Below, one piece after another: positions 1 to 9,100 of a DNA stretch of 64,000 bases. A program made the translations under genes and the position numbers. The stretch lies in contig CALVDE010000019.1 of the NCBI GenBank assembly GCA_944326265.1, positions 18,607 through 82,606 of the forward strand, in the 5' to 3' direction. The notes under the pieces are model-generated. The model made no database searches. It saw only the letters and a program-made list of their open reading frames with translations, and was not told the origin of the DNA. The stretch comes from an uncultured Bacteroidales bacterium. Lineage in GTDB: Bacteria; Bacteroidota; Bacteroidia; Bacteroidales; UBA932. The number at the start of each line of letters is the position of its first letter. Within the stretch, counting starts at the first letter, position 1.

Positions 1-369
1 GCCCTTCTGTATGACCCGTACCCGGTCTTCGATGAAATCAGCCCTGAACACTATGACCGCCTCCCGGTCGGAATCCTTGTCCGCTCCGACTGAGACCGTT
101 ATCTCCACAGGCTCCGAAGACGCGCTCCCTGACGAGCTGCCGAGGGTCAGCCAGTCCGATGTATCCCCGTTCACATAGCTGACTTCCGCCACCCAGTCCC
201 TGGTAGCTGTCAGCATCACGGTCTGCTCTCCGCCCTCCTTGCCGAAGGAAAGCGTATCCGTTCCCGCACTCACCTCAGCCGGCAAAGCCCTGGGATCACT
301 CTTGCACGAGCACACCGCAGCGACTGCGGCCAGCATATATACCATTGAAATAAAACCGTATGTTCTCAT
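1..369 (-). CDS. BACON-type lipoprotein, N-terminal part (runs off the left edge)
   Basis: An open frame starts at the ATG complementary to 367-369 and stays open to base 1, so only 123 codons are visible. The product begins with a signal peptide (MRTYGFISMVYMLAAVAAV) followed by CSC, a lipobox-like site, so it is probably a secreted lipoprotein. Residues about 33-123 look like a BACON-type beta-sandwich: an extracellular stretch with 'RDWVAEVSY' and 'SDREAVIVFRADF', where the Trp after an Arg-Asp turn is typical of the family. The gene lies downstream of the larger BACON-type lipoprotein on the same strand and may share its transcript across the palindrome between them. Substrate and binding partner cannot be read from this fragment; carbohydrate or mucin binding is only a family-level guess. 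Confidence 0.75.
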   Translation of the reverse strand, partial: MRTYGFISMVYMLAAVAAVCSCKSDPRALPAEVSAGTDTLSFGKEGGEQTVMLTATRDWVAEVSYVNGDTSDWLTLGSSSGSASSEPVEITVSVGADKDSDREAVIVFRADFIEDRVRVIQKG

Positions 370-404
370 TGACTGCACTGCTTTATCAAATGACAAAAGA
401 GGGT

Positions 405-513
405 GACCCAAAAGGAGGAATTTCAAGGCTTGCGAAGATGAGGAAACCGCAGTGTACTGGCGTACATGAGGATTTCCGAATCAAGCGTAACGCAGAAATT
501 ACCCTTTTGAGTC
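405..513. repeat. Long imperfect palindrome between two lipoprotein genes
   Basis: The 171-bp gap holds an imperfect inverted repeat. Outer arms are GACCCAAAAGGAGGAATTTC (405-424) and the complement of GAAATTACCCTTTTGAGTC (495-513). Inner arms around 428-486 also pair partly (GCTTG with CAAGC; GAAACCGCAGTGTAC with GTACATGAGGATTTC), closing on a short TGG loop near 458. The element could fold as one long hairpin in RNA of either strand. It has no convincing coding frame. It may be a dispersed intergenic repeat or a processing/attenuation structure between co-transcribed genes; only the symmetry is seen directly. Confidence 0.6.
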
Positions 514-540
514 GGCCTCTGAACTGTATCTGTCCCGGAT

Positions 541-2511
541 TTATTCTCCGGCACTGAAATCCACGATATCTCCGGCCGTCACAGGATATATCTGCAACGT
601 ACCGTTATAGACCTCAACGGCACCGGATATGCTGCCTGTAACCCCGGATGCGATGACATCCCCTGCCCAGAGAGCATAGTTGCTTATCCTAACGACAACT
701 GTCTGGTCACCAGACACGAAGTAGCGGCTGACAGTTCCGTCATCCTCACCCCATGTGGCTCCCTCGTCATTGTCACTTGTCAGACCGGTGACGGTCACAT
801 ACATGCCCTGCCAGTCACCGCTGTTGAACTCAGCTGCCGTAAGTTCAGGAACCGTAAAGTCCACACCGGACTCCAGCACCTCTATCCTTGCACCGCTGTC
901 ATCAAAAGCTATCTCGCGAAGACCGCTGAACGGGCTGTATGTGGCATTGCTCAGATCGAGTCTGATCCTGTCACCTACAGCATAGTCTCCCTCGACACCG
1001 TACAGAACTATGCCGCTGGCCTGGGCACCTGTCCCATCGGCAACCTGAATCTTCCTGTAGTAGTTCTCACCCTCGTTGTTTGCCACCACAATGCCTTCCA
1101 TAAACGCACCTAATACCGCGAGCGAACCGTCCTCCACAAGCGTACCGTCATCGGCTGCGGCCACTACATCACTCACCGAAAGGACATTACCTGAAGTCGA
1201 CACGGTGAGGGTTGCTCCCTGACGGATCTCGTCACCCATCTTCGCGTAAGCATAGTACTCGTATGCCTTGTCCGCCTCCAGGCTTACCGTGATGCTGAAC
1301 GGAGAGACCACCTCGGGGGCCTTCACCTCCGTAAAGCTCTCAGCTCCGGCCTCCCTGTAGGCCACTCCGACCTCAGTGATATCAGAAGCCTCTCCTGTAT
1401 AGGTAAATGTACCCTCAACCGTCATGGATGACTTGTCATCGCTCAGGACAGCCTCTCCTGTAACCACCGTAAGAGAAGGACCGCCCTTCGCCCTTATCGC
1501 GTATGCGGGACCTCCGACCTGAGGAGTACCCTTATAATCATCCCTTGTTCCCACGATGGTGAGCACGTCCCCGTCGGCGTAACCGAGAGTCGAGAACGAC
1601 TTGTCGTTATCCTTGCCGGTAAGAGGGGTCGAGGTCAGTCCGTACACAGTAACATCTCCGCCGGCATCATCGATAAGATGGAAGTTGCCGTATTCAGTAT
1701 TGTAGAGATCGTCCATCGTACCGGTCAGCTCATAAAGCTGCCTGTCATCCACTTCAGCCGCAAGGAACTCGGCGACAGTGACTTTCTTGGCCGCATAGTA
1801 GGCATCGCCTACCTGTACCTCACCGTTATACGAGTCCCGTCTGCCAATGATGGTGACATTGTCACCCTCCTGCAGCCCAATCTGGGAGAATGTCTTGTCT
1901 CCTGCCGTCTCATGCAGATTGAGACCGTACACATGCACCGAACCGGTAGCGTCCTCAAGGTAGAAATTGCCGTACTCAGTATTGTAAAGTCCGGTAAGCT
2001 TGCCGCTGAGCTGGTACCATTTCTCAGATTCCTCCTCAGCGATAAAATCAGCAACCGAGATTATCTCCGCCCCGGTATCGGCATTGGGCTTGGGATTACC
2101 GCCCATCTGATGAACGGTAACGGTGGCGTATATGTGCTCCTCCGTCCTGAACCAGATCACGGCCTCTCTCTGATAGACCACTGAATCCGACACGTTGGTT
2201 GATACCGAAACAGCGATGTCCACGGTATCTCCGGCCACACCGGAGCTCCTGTCAATTACAAGCCAGGGATATTTCTCGAACCACTCCGCCTCATTGCCCC
2301 AAGGATTGCTGACCTCCACCTCGGCAGTCCAGTCCCTGTTGCTTACGAGTGTCAGATGATACGTGCCGGCCAATGAATCCACTTCCAGATAGTCCTGCGA
2401 CACGGTAATGTTTACAGGATCGATCTGTCCATCCGGATTATTCCTGTCACATGATGTGAAAAGCAGCGCTGCAAAAGCAGTCAATGCTGTCAATACTTTT
2501 TTAAAATTCAT
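541..2511 (-). CDS. Large surface lipoprotein: BACON-type domain, two OB-like repeats, DUF5689-like C-terminus
   Basis: A 656-residue secreted lipoprotein. The signal peptide ends in the lipobox FTSC with acylated Cys21. Residues about 33-135 resemble a BACON-type beta-sandwich (NRDWTAEVEV, then a run ending TVTVHQMGG). Two similar modules follow, about 150-245 and 248-345, each opening with a V-x-(D/E)-F-(I/L)-A-x-E segment and sharing YNTEYGNF and VYGL; these look like OB-fold repeats. A Fn3-like stretch (about 350-445) precedes a C-terminal region (about 447-655) resembling DUF5689, with LxGxV-type strands and a 'YAVGDRIRLDLSNATY' segment. Such proteins in Bacteroidales are cell-surface anchored and often thought to bind glycans or nucleic acid, but no ligand can be assigned here. 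The start has no strong ribosome site, normal for the phylum. Confidence 0.85.
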   Translation of the reverse strand: MNFKKVLTALTAFAALLFTSCDRNNPDGQIDPVNITVSQDYLEVDSLAGTYHLTLVSNRDWTAEVEVSNPWGNEAEWFEKYPWLVIDRSSGVAGDTVDIAVSVSTNVSDSVVYQREAVIWFRTEEHIYATVTVHQMGGNPKPNADTGAEIISVADFIAEEESEKWYQLSGKLTGLYNTEYGNFYLEDATGSVHVYGLNLHETAGDKTFSQIGLQEGDNVTIIGRRDSYNGEVQVGDAYYAAKKVTVAEFLAAEVDDRQLYELTGTMDDLYNTEYGNFHLIDDAGGDVTVYGLTSTPLTGKDNDKSFSTLGYADGDVLTIVGTRDDYKGTPQVGGPAYAIRAKGGPSLTVVTGEAVLSDDKSSMTVEGTFTYTGEASDITEVGVAYREAGAESFTEVKAPEVVSPFSITVSLEADKAYEYYAYAKMGDEIRQGATLTVSTSGNVLSVSDVVAAADDGTLVEDGSLAVLGAFMEGIVVANNEGENYYRKIQVADGTGAQASGIVLYGVEGDYAVGDRIRLDLSNATYSPFSGLREIAFDDSGARIEVLESGVDFTVPELTAAEFNSGDWQGMYVTVTGLTSDNDEGATWGEDDGTVSRYFVSGDQTVVVRISNYALWAGDVIASGVTGSISGAVEVYNGTLQIYPVTAGDIVDFSAGE

Positions 2512-2545
2512 TTTGTTCTAGATTAAAGTGTGACTTTTCAAGTCG

Positions 2546-2553
2546 CAAATATA
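2546..2553 (-). promoter_or_regulatory. Bacteroidetes -7 box TATATTTG for the 656-aa lipoprotein
   Basis: On the minus strand TATATTTG matches the TAnnTTTG -7 element and lies 35 bases upstream of the lipoprotein ATG. No good -33 TTG sits at the usual 19-base distance, so support is the box alone. A short palindrome GACTT-TTC-AAGTC (2532-2544) lies between box and gene. Confidence 0.45.
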
Positions 2554-2624
2554 TTATAATTTGGAAACACAGCATTTTAAATTTTTATTACAATTTCAGA
2601 TATTGTCAGAATTCTTTGGATTTT

Positions 2625-2647
2625 CCCTTTCCCACCTTCGGAATGTG
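2625..2647. repeat. Intergenic motif CCCACCTTCGGAA, copy 1
   Basis: The segment around CCCACCTTCGGAA matches, at about 20 of 23 positions, the minus strand of 63926-63948 at the other end of the window. Both copies are non-coding. It may belong to a family of short dispersed repeats; with two copies in 64 kb this is suggestive only. Confidence 0.35.
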
Positions 2648-2654
2648 CGGTCAT

Positions 2655-2691
2655 AGACGAACTATGCAAGTACCAATAAGCCATAGCGTCT
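2655..2691. repeat. Imperfect hairpin downstream of ferritin
   Basis: AGACG-aa-CTATG (2655-2666) pairs with CATAG-cg-TCT (2682-2691) around a 15-base loop. It sits directly next to the ferritin terminator and beside the CCCACCTTCGGAA motif, so 2625-2691 may be one composite intergenic element. Function unknown. Confidence 0.4.
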
Positions 2692-2692
2692 G

Positions 2693-2729
2693 ATACGGAA
2701 AAGGGCCGGCCCCATGAGGGTCAGCCCTT
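2693..2729 (-). terminator. Rho-independent terminator of ferritin
   Basis: On the minus strand AAGGGCTGACCC and GGGGCCGGCCCTT form a GC-rich stem ending in CCCTTTTC, starting 22 bases past the ferritin stop. Outer arms are 2701-2706 and 2724-2729. Confidence 0.6.
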
Positions 2730-2751
2730 GTTTCCTTACAGCCTGCCGGGA

Positions 2752-3234
2752 TTATTTGCGCTCGCCGAGCTTGCTGTCCAGCATTACGAGACCGGCCTCG
2801 CCGGCTTTCTGGACTTTCTCGTAGATGGAGAGTGCAGTAGCCTCTTCCTCGACCTGCTCGCGGATATAACCCATGAAGAAGTCCTCGGAAGGTTTGTCCT
2901 TCTCCTCGCGGGCGATGTCCACGAGCTTGTCGATCAGGGATGTCACGTGGCACTCGTGCTCATAGACGTGCTTGAAGACCTCCTGAACGCTGCCCCAGCC
3001 CTGAGGCACTACGTCAATCATGCTGACCTTGGCTGTACCGCCTCTCTTCTGGAGGAACGAGGCCATGTCGTATGCATGTTCAAGTTCTTCCTGAGACTGT
3101 TTCTTCATCCAGTGTGACAGTCCGTCGTAGCCCTCTTTCTCAAGATAGAAAGACATGGAAAGGTAGAGGTTGGCCGACCACATCTCAGCGATTATCTGAT
3201 CATTGATCGCATTCTGTAATTTTTCGGTAATCAT
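2752..3234 (-). CDS. ftnA: Ferritin, non-haem
   Basis: A 160-residue ferritin that oxidises Fe(II) and stores Fe(III) in a 24-subunit cytoplasmic shell. The start chosen is the ATG at 3234, giving MITEKLQNAINDQ, which aligns with the usual ferritin N-terminus; a longer frame would add 23 unrelated residues. Ferroxidase ligands are visible: Glu in AEMWSANLYLS (helix A), the pair in QEELEHAYDM (Glu and His, helix B), and Glu/Gln in REQVEEEATAL (helix D). The length is typical of bacterial ferritins and shorter than haem-binding bacterioferritin, and no haem-ligating Met is evident. It is a single gene with its own terminator, flanked by the unrelated fucosidase gene upstream. Confidence 0.92.
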   Translation of the reverse strand: MITEKLQNAINDQIIAEMWSANLYLSMSFYLEKEGYDGLSHWMKKQSQEELEHAYDMASFLQKRGGTAKVSMIDVVPQGWGSVQEVFKHVYEHECHVTSLIDKLVDIAREEKDKPSEDFFMGYIREQVEEEATALSIYEKVQKAGEAGLVMLDSKLGERK

Positions 3235-3339
3235 AACTTTAAATTTTAAAACTTCTGACTTACTCCTATGCAAATCCGATACCATGTCAGGATGTGCGGA
3301 CATAATGTCACCGCAATGTCACAACTTCGGGACACTCCG

Positions 3340-4764
3340 TCAATATATCGCGACATTGTTGATGAGCGGGCTGGCGTATGAGTCCAGAATATTGAACCTC
3401 ACTTCCGTTGCCGTCACAGGATCAAAGCGCAGGATACGCTTGTAGCCTATCGTGGTGCCCCGGCATACCTCCTTCCAGCTGTCACCGTCAGCCTGCCGGC
3501 ACTCCACACTGAACTCCTTGACCCTCTGACCCAGTGGAATATACTCCTGAAGCATGACCGCACTGATTTCCCTGCTCCTGCGGAAATACACAGTGAACGA
3601 GGCGGAGGTGACACTGTCATCCGTCGCCCAGTAGGTCGAGTATCTGCCGTCCACCGTATTGGCAGCGGCATATTTGGGGGAATTGCCACGGACTGACGCA
3701 GAGTACGCACGGGACATCTTGGCATAGTCCGCATGGAAAGCCTCGGTGCGGGCATCGCGGAACTCCATCAGACGGGCGGAATCCACGGGATTGATCCGGC
3801 CCGTGCGGTCGGGGGGAACGTTGAGCAGCAGATTTGCATTACGGCCTACGGAAGCATAATAGATATCCATCAGCTCGTCCACCGTCTTGAGCCTGTCATC
3901 GGTGGAGGGAGAATAGAACCAACCGGGACGTATGGAGACATCCGCTTCGGCAGGAAGCCACCGGCTGCCGTGGACATTGCCGGTGTTGAGAGTATCCCAT
4001 GAGGGAGAAAGCCGTCCCGGTGCAAAACCTTCCACGTCAAGTCTGGACCAGTTGGTCTCCCCAGCATAGCCGCGCTCATTGCCCACCCAGCGGCAACCGG
4101 GCCCTACGTCACTGAATATCACCACATCCGGTTGAAGCGTTGTCGCCGTCGCATTGAAATATTTCCACCTGTACTTGCTCGGAGCATCTCCCTGGCGGTC
4201 ATCCGCTCCGTCAAACCACAGCTCGAAGACATCTCCGTACTCGCTCAGGACTTCTGATATGCACCCTACGAACACTTCATTATACCGCTCCGTACCATAC
4301 GCAGGGTGATTCCTGTCCCACGGAGAGATATACACCCCGAATTTAAGGCCGTACCTGGCACAGGCATCCGAAAGTTCGCGCAGGACATCTCCCTGACCGT
4401 CCCGCCATGCGCTCTGAGCCACGGTATGCCGGCTGTACTTGCTGGGCCACAGGCAGAAACCGTCATGATGCTTGGCCGTGATAATGATGCCTTTCATTCC
4501 GGCTTCCCTGGCTATCCTGGCCCATTGGTCACAGTCCAGGTCAGTAGGAGCAAACACGTCCGGATCCTCCTCGCCCGTTCCCCATTCACTGTCGGTGAAT
4601 GTATTGGGACCGAAGTGTACGAACATATAATACTCCATCTTCTGCCACTCCAGCTGAGCGTCCGTGGGGACAGGACCATACGGTCCAGGAGCATCGGCAT
4701 CCTTGCAAGAAGCCGCCACCATAAGCATGGCGACGGCTGTAATGAATATCTTGTACTGTCTCAT
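3340..4764 (-). CDS. Alpha-L-fucosidase lipoprotein, GH29, with C-terminal discoidin-like module
   Basis: A 474-residue lipoprotein (lipobox AASC, Cys20) of glycoside hydrolase family 29, which releases alpha-linked L-fucose from host glycans by a retaining mechanism. The catalytic barrel covers about residues 30-345, with the FVHFGPNTF strand, AKHHDGFCLWPS at 97-108, and FELWFDGADD, where Asp185 is the expected nucleophile. Residues about 350-474 look like an F5/8-type (CBM32) beta-sandwich, with AANTVDGRYSTYWATDD typical of that fold. It probably acts in the periplasm or on the cell surface. It starts 4 bases after the stop of the outer-membrane efflux factor, so it may be read through from the efflux operon, a neighbour with no obvious metabolic link. 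Confidence 0.9.
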   Translation of the reverse strand: MRQYKIFITAVAMLMVAASCKDADAPGPYGPVPTDAQLEWQKMEYYMFVHFGPNTFTDSEWGTGEEDPDVFAPTDLDCDQWARIAREAGMKGIIITAKHHDGFCLWPSKYSRHTVAQSAWRDGQGDVLRELSDACARYGLKFGVYISPWDRNHPAYGTERYNEVFVGCISEVLSEYGDVFELWFDGADDRQGDAPSKYRWKYFNATATTLQPDVVIFSDVGPGCRWVGNERGYAGETNWSRLDVEGFAPGRLSPSWDTLNTGNVHGSRWLPAEADVSIRPGWFYSPSTDDRLKTVDELMDIYYASVGRNANLLLNVPPDRTGRINPVDSARLMEFRDARTEAFHADYAKMSRAYSASVRGNSPKYAAANTVDGRYSTYWATDDSVTSASFTVYFRRSREISAVMLQEYIPLGQRVKEFSVECRQADGDSWKEVCRGTTIGYKRILRFDPVTATEVRFNILDSYASPLINNVAIY

Positions 4765-4768
4765 ATCG

Positions 4769-6181
4769 TTACTGTCTTCCTCCTCCGAGGGAGCGGTACA
4801 GGTTGACTGTGGTCTGCAGCAGCAGATACTTGTCGGACACCACGTTGAGCTGGGCCGTAAGCAGGGACTGCCGGGCCGTGAGCACTTCGAGATAGGTCAT
4901 CTTGGAACTCCGCTGGTAAAGGGACTCCGCAGTTTCTACGGTACGCTCCAGGTCATTGAGCTGAGCCTGGTGCTTCCGGAGCATCGTATCATAAATCTCG
5001 AGGGCGTAGAGGTTGTTGTTGACCTCCTCACCGGCATCAAGCAGGGTCCGCTTGTAAGTCAGTCTGGCTATCTCCTCCTCAGCCTTGGCCACACGCAGAT
5101 TGGATGTCAGCTGCCCCTTGTTGAATATGGGCTGGGCCAGCTGGGCGATGGCCGAGACGATCAGGCCACCGGGATTGAGGACGGCCTGTCCCACACTGTT
5201 GGTCCATCCGGCACTTCCGGAAAGGGTCAGCTTGGGATAGAAGGCCGAACGGGCCTGGTTGGTGGAATAATACGCACTGGCCAGGGCCATCTCCGCCTGA
5301 TAGACATCAGGACGGTTGGAAAGCAGTTCCAGCGGCACTCCCACCGAGAAATCCTGAGGAAGCGTCTGCTCGTCGATTGTGCTCCTCTCTATTCTGGTGT
5401 ATACTGAGCCCAGGATGGAGCAGAGAGCGTTCTCCGCCTCCTGACGCTGACGCTTCATGTCGGCGAGGGATGCCTCCAGGCCGTAGAGCTGGGCGCGGGA
5501 CTGGGTTACGGCATTCTCATTGACACGGCCCACCTTGAGCATTGACTCCATGGACCTTATCTGCTCTGTCCACAGAGCCACGTTCTCCTCGCTGACCCTG
5601 ACCTGCTCGTCGAGCATCAGAAGCGAATAGTAGGTGTTGGCTATCGTGGCTATGAGCTGGGAGCGCACGGCCTGCTGATAAGCCTCCTGCTGCAGGAGAG
5701 CGGCCTGGGCTCCGCGCTTGGCGTTGAGCAGCGAACCGAACAGGTCAATGTCCCAGCTTGCGGAAACGCCTATATTATAGCTCCATGAGCCTGAAGAAGA
5801 TGTCTGGCCTCCGTTGTCGGCCAAAGTATAATTGTAACCTCCCTGGGGACCCAGATTGAGCGAAGGGGAATAAGCCCACTTCGAGGCTTTCAGACGGGCC
5901 TGGGCCTGCTGCACGCGGAGAGCCGCACTGAGCAGATCGGTGTTGTTCTCCAGACCTGTACGGATAAGTTCCTGAAGATGAGGATCAGTGAACATCTCTT
6001 CCCACGGCATGTAGCCGAAAGAGGAACTGTCGGCCGCTGCGGCTGCATCATCCGGGGACACCAGCTCTGCCCTGTACAGACTGTCCATCGGGACTATGTT
6101 CTCAGGCCTCTCGTATTTACGGTAGATGGAGCATCCGCTGGCCATCAGCACCGCCATTGATATCAATATTGTCTTTCTCAT
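4769..6181 (-). CDS. Outer-membrane efflux factor, TolC/OprM (NodT) family
   Basis: A 470-residue outer-membrane channel for RND efflux. It is a lipoprotein (ASGC, Cys17), as in the OprM/NodT branch. Two OEP repeats are visible: a first with QELIRTGLENNTDLLSAALRVQQAQARLKASKW, and a second with LLSNRPDVYQAEMALASAYYSTNQARSAFYPKLTLSG (the 'NRPDV' and 'FYPKL' motifs are family signatures). It would form a trimeric beta-barrel with a periplasmic alpha-tunnel docking on the adaptor. It is the third gene of the operon: its ATG overlaps the permease stop by 4 bases. Confidence 0.93.
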   Translation of the reverse strand: MRKTILISMAVLMASGCSIYRKYERPENIVPMDSLYRAELVSPDDAAAAADSSSFGYMPWEEMFTDPHLQELIRTGLENNTDLLSAALRVQQAQARLKASKWAYSPSLNLGPQGGYNYTLADNGGQTSSSGSWSYNIGVSASWDIDLFGSLLNAKRGAQAALLQQEAYQQAVRSQLIATIANTYYSLLMLDEQVRVSEENVALWTEQIRSMESMLKVGRVNENAVTQSRAQLYGLEASLADMKRQRQEAENALCSILGSVYTRIERSTIDEQTLPQDFSVGVPLELLSNRPDVYQAEMALASAYYSTNQARSAFYPKLTLSGSAGWTNSVGQAVLNPGGLIVSAIAQLAQPIFNKGQLTSNLRVAKAEEEIARLTYKRTLLDAGEEVNNNLYALEIYDTMLRKHQAQLNDLERTVETAESLYQRSSKMTYLEVLTARQSLLTAQLNVVSDKYLLLQTTVNLYRSLGGGRQ

Positions 6182-9100
6182 AATGCTGCTCTTTCCTCCT
6201 TTCTTTTACCCATTACCTTCTCCTCCACATACTGGAAGATGACGAAGAACATGGGCGTGATGAACATAAGGGCGATGGTTCCGACCACCATACCGCCGGC
6301 AGTACCGATACCGAGGGAACGGTAACCGTTGGCACCGACACCCGAAGCGGTAATCAGAGGCAGCAGACCGATCACCATGGTAAGCACTGTCATAAGGATA
6401 GGCCTGAGTCGCACTCCGGCTGCGGACAGAGCCGCCGCACTGAGGGACATGCCCCTCTTTCTACGCTGAGAGCCGTATTCGGTAATAAGGATCGCCGTCT
6501 TGGACAGCAGACCGATCAGCATGACCATACCGACCTGGGTGTAGATGTTGCTCTCCATACCGCACAGCTTGGTGAAGAAGTAGCTGCCCATCAGACCGAA
6601 CGGCACCGAGCAGAGCACTGCGAGCGGCAGGAAGAGACTCTCGTACATACCGCAGAGAATCAGGTAGATGAATATCACGCAGATCACATACACTATGGCA
6701 GTGGTGTTGGACTCGGCCAGCTCGGCCTCCTCACGGGTCATGCCGGAGAACTCGTAGCCGAAACCGGTAGGCAGGGCCTCCTTGCTGACCTCCTCGATGG
6801 CGGCGATGATGTCTCCCGAACTGTATCCCGGGTTAGGCATACCCTGCACGGTGATGGAGGTGAACATGTTGAAGCGGTTGAGCACCTCGGCACCGTATAT
6901 CTTGGTAAGTGTCACGAACTGGCTTACGGGAGCCATACCGTCGGACGTGCGCACATACACGTCATCGAGCGACTGCATATCGTCCCTGAACTCGGGCGGA
7001 GCCTGCAGGATGACACGGTAGAGCTTGGTGAAACGGTTGAAGTTGGACACGTACATACTGCCGTAGTAACCCGAAAGCACGGAGAGCACCGCGTCTGTGG
7101 TAGTACCGGCACGGATACATTTAGCCGCATCCACGTCTATCTGATACTGAGGGAAATCGGAACTGAACGAGGTATAGGCCAGCTGCACCTCCGGTCTCTC
7201 GTTGAGAGCGGCGATGAAGCCCTGGGTCACATCCTCCAGCGCATCGATGCCACGGCCCGAACGGTCCTGAAGGTCGACGAAGAAGCTGTTACCGGTACCG
7301 TAACCGGAAATCATAGGCGGCGCGAAGATGAAGATCTGCGCGTTCTTGATATGGGCCGTATTGGCGTATATCTTCTCGATGACCGCAGTATAGCTCTGGT
7401 CCTTGTCGGGACGCAGGCTCCAGTCCTTGAGACGTATCATCATCATGGCATGCGAGGCACCGCTTCCTGAGAATGAGAAGCCGGCCACCTGGTTGTAGGT
7501 GTTTATCTCCTCGATGTCCTTGATGCTGTTCTGCATCTCGGTCAGAATGTCATTGGTCTCGGCCAGAGTAGTTCCGGGAGCCGCGTCCACACTGATGAAG
7601 AGCGAACCGGTATCCTCGTTGGGCACCAGGGATGTCTTCGCCGTTGCCATGAAGTATACGAGCAGACCGCAGGCCGCAACAAGCGTGCCGACACCCACCC
7701 ATTTGTACTTGATGAAGAACTTTACTCCGCCTTTGTACTTGGTAATCATGCGTCCGAATGATGCCTCGAAAGCGATTCTGAATCTGGTCGAGAACTGCTT
7801 GGGCTTCTCGCCGGGAGCCACGATCTCGTTGGGCTTCATGATCAGGGCGCAGAGCGCGGGCGAGAGGGTAAGGGCGTTGATGGCCGAGAAACCTACCGCC
7901 GCAGCCATGGTCAGACCGAACTGCTTGTAGAACAGACCGGAGGTACCGCCCAGGAATGACACGGGGATGAACACGGCCATGAAGACCAGCGTCGCAGACA
8001 CAACGGCTGCGGACACACCCTCGACACCATCCATCGCGGCTTTATATGCAGACCTGTAACCCATGTCGAAGCGTGCCTGCACCGCCTCGACGACTATTAT
8101 GGCATCGTCCACGACCGTACCGATAACCAAGATCAGCGCGAAGAGGGTAATCAGGTTGATGGTGAAGCCGGCCACTATCATGAATGCGAATGTCGCAATC
8201 AGCGCGACGAAGATACATATCGTAGGGATGAGGGTCGCCCTCGGACTCTGCAGGAAGACGTACACCACCAGTACCACGAGCAGGATGGTCTCGAAGAGAG
8301 TCTTTATCACCTCCTGTATGGAGGCATCGAGGAAGTCCTTGGTACTCATGATGTCTATTATCTCAATACCTTTGGGCAGATCAGCCTTCACCGTCTCCAG
8401 ATATGCGTCTATCTCCTTGATGATCTCATTGGCGTTACTTCCGGCAGTCTGGTTGATCATACAGGTAACACCGGGAGCACCCTTCACACGGCCCTCGAAG
8501 TTGTAGGAGACCGCACCGAGCTCGATGTCGGCTATATCCTTCAGCTTCAGGACACGGCCATCATCGTATGCCCGGATAACTATCTCTCCGAACTCCTCCT
8601 CGGTGGACAGACGGCCCTTGTAACGGAGGGTGTACTGGAAGACGTTGTCGGAATTCTCACCTATGGCACCGGTCGAGGCCTCGATGTTCTGGCTGGACAG
8701 AGCCGCGCTGACATCGGAAGGTATCAGACCATACTGGGCCATCACGTCAGGCTTCATCCACACACGCATCGCATAGTCACCGCCCATCACGTTGCAGTCT
8801 CCCACTCCGGAGATACGCTGAATCTGAGGCTTCACGTTGATGGAAAGGTAGTTGGTGAGGAAGGTCTCGTCGTAGGTGCTGTCAGGCGACACAAGGGCAA
8901 ATACCTTCAGGGTACTGCTCTGACGCTTGGACACCTCGACACCGACCCTGGTAACCTCCGCCGGCAGCAGGGATGTGGCCCTGGACACGCGGTTCTGTAC
9001 GTTGACCGCAGCCATATCCGGGTCAATTCCCTGCTTGAAATATACTGTAATGGAAGCACTTCCGGAGTTACTTGCCTCGGAAGTCATATAGGTCATGTCC

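Noticed and set aside
360..557. Small 65-codon plus-strand frame over the palindrome
   Set aside because: It is made mostly of the inverted repeat and has no domain, ribosome site or promoter.
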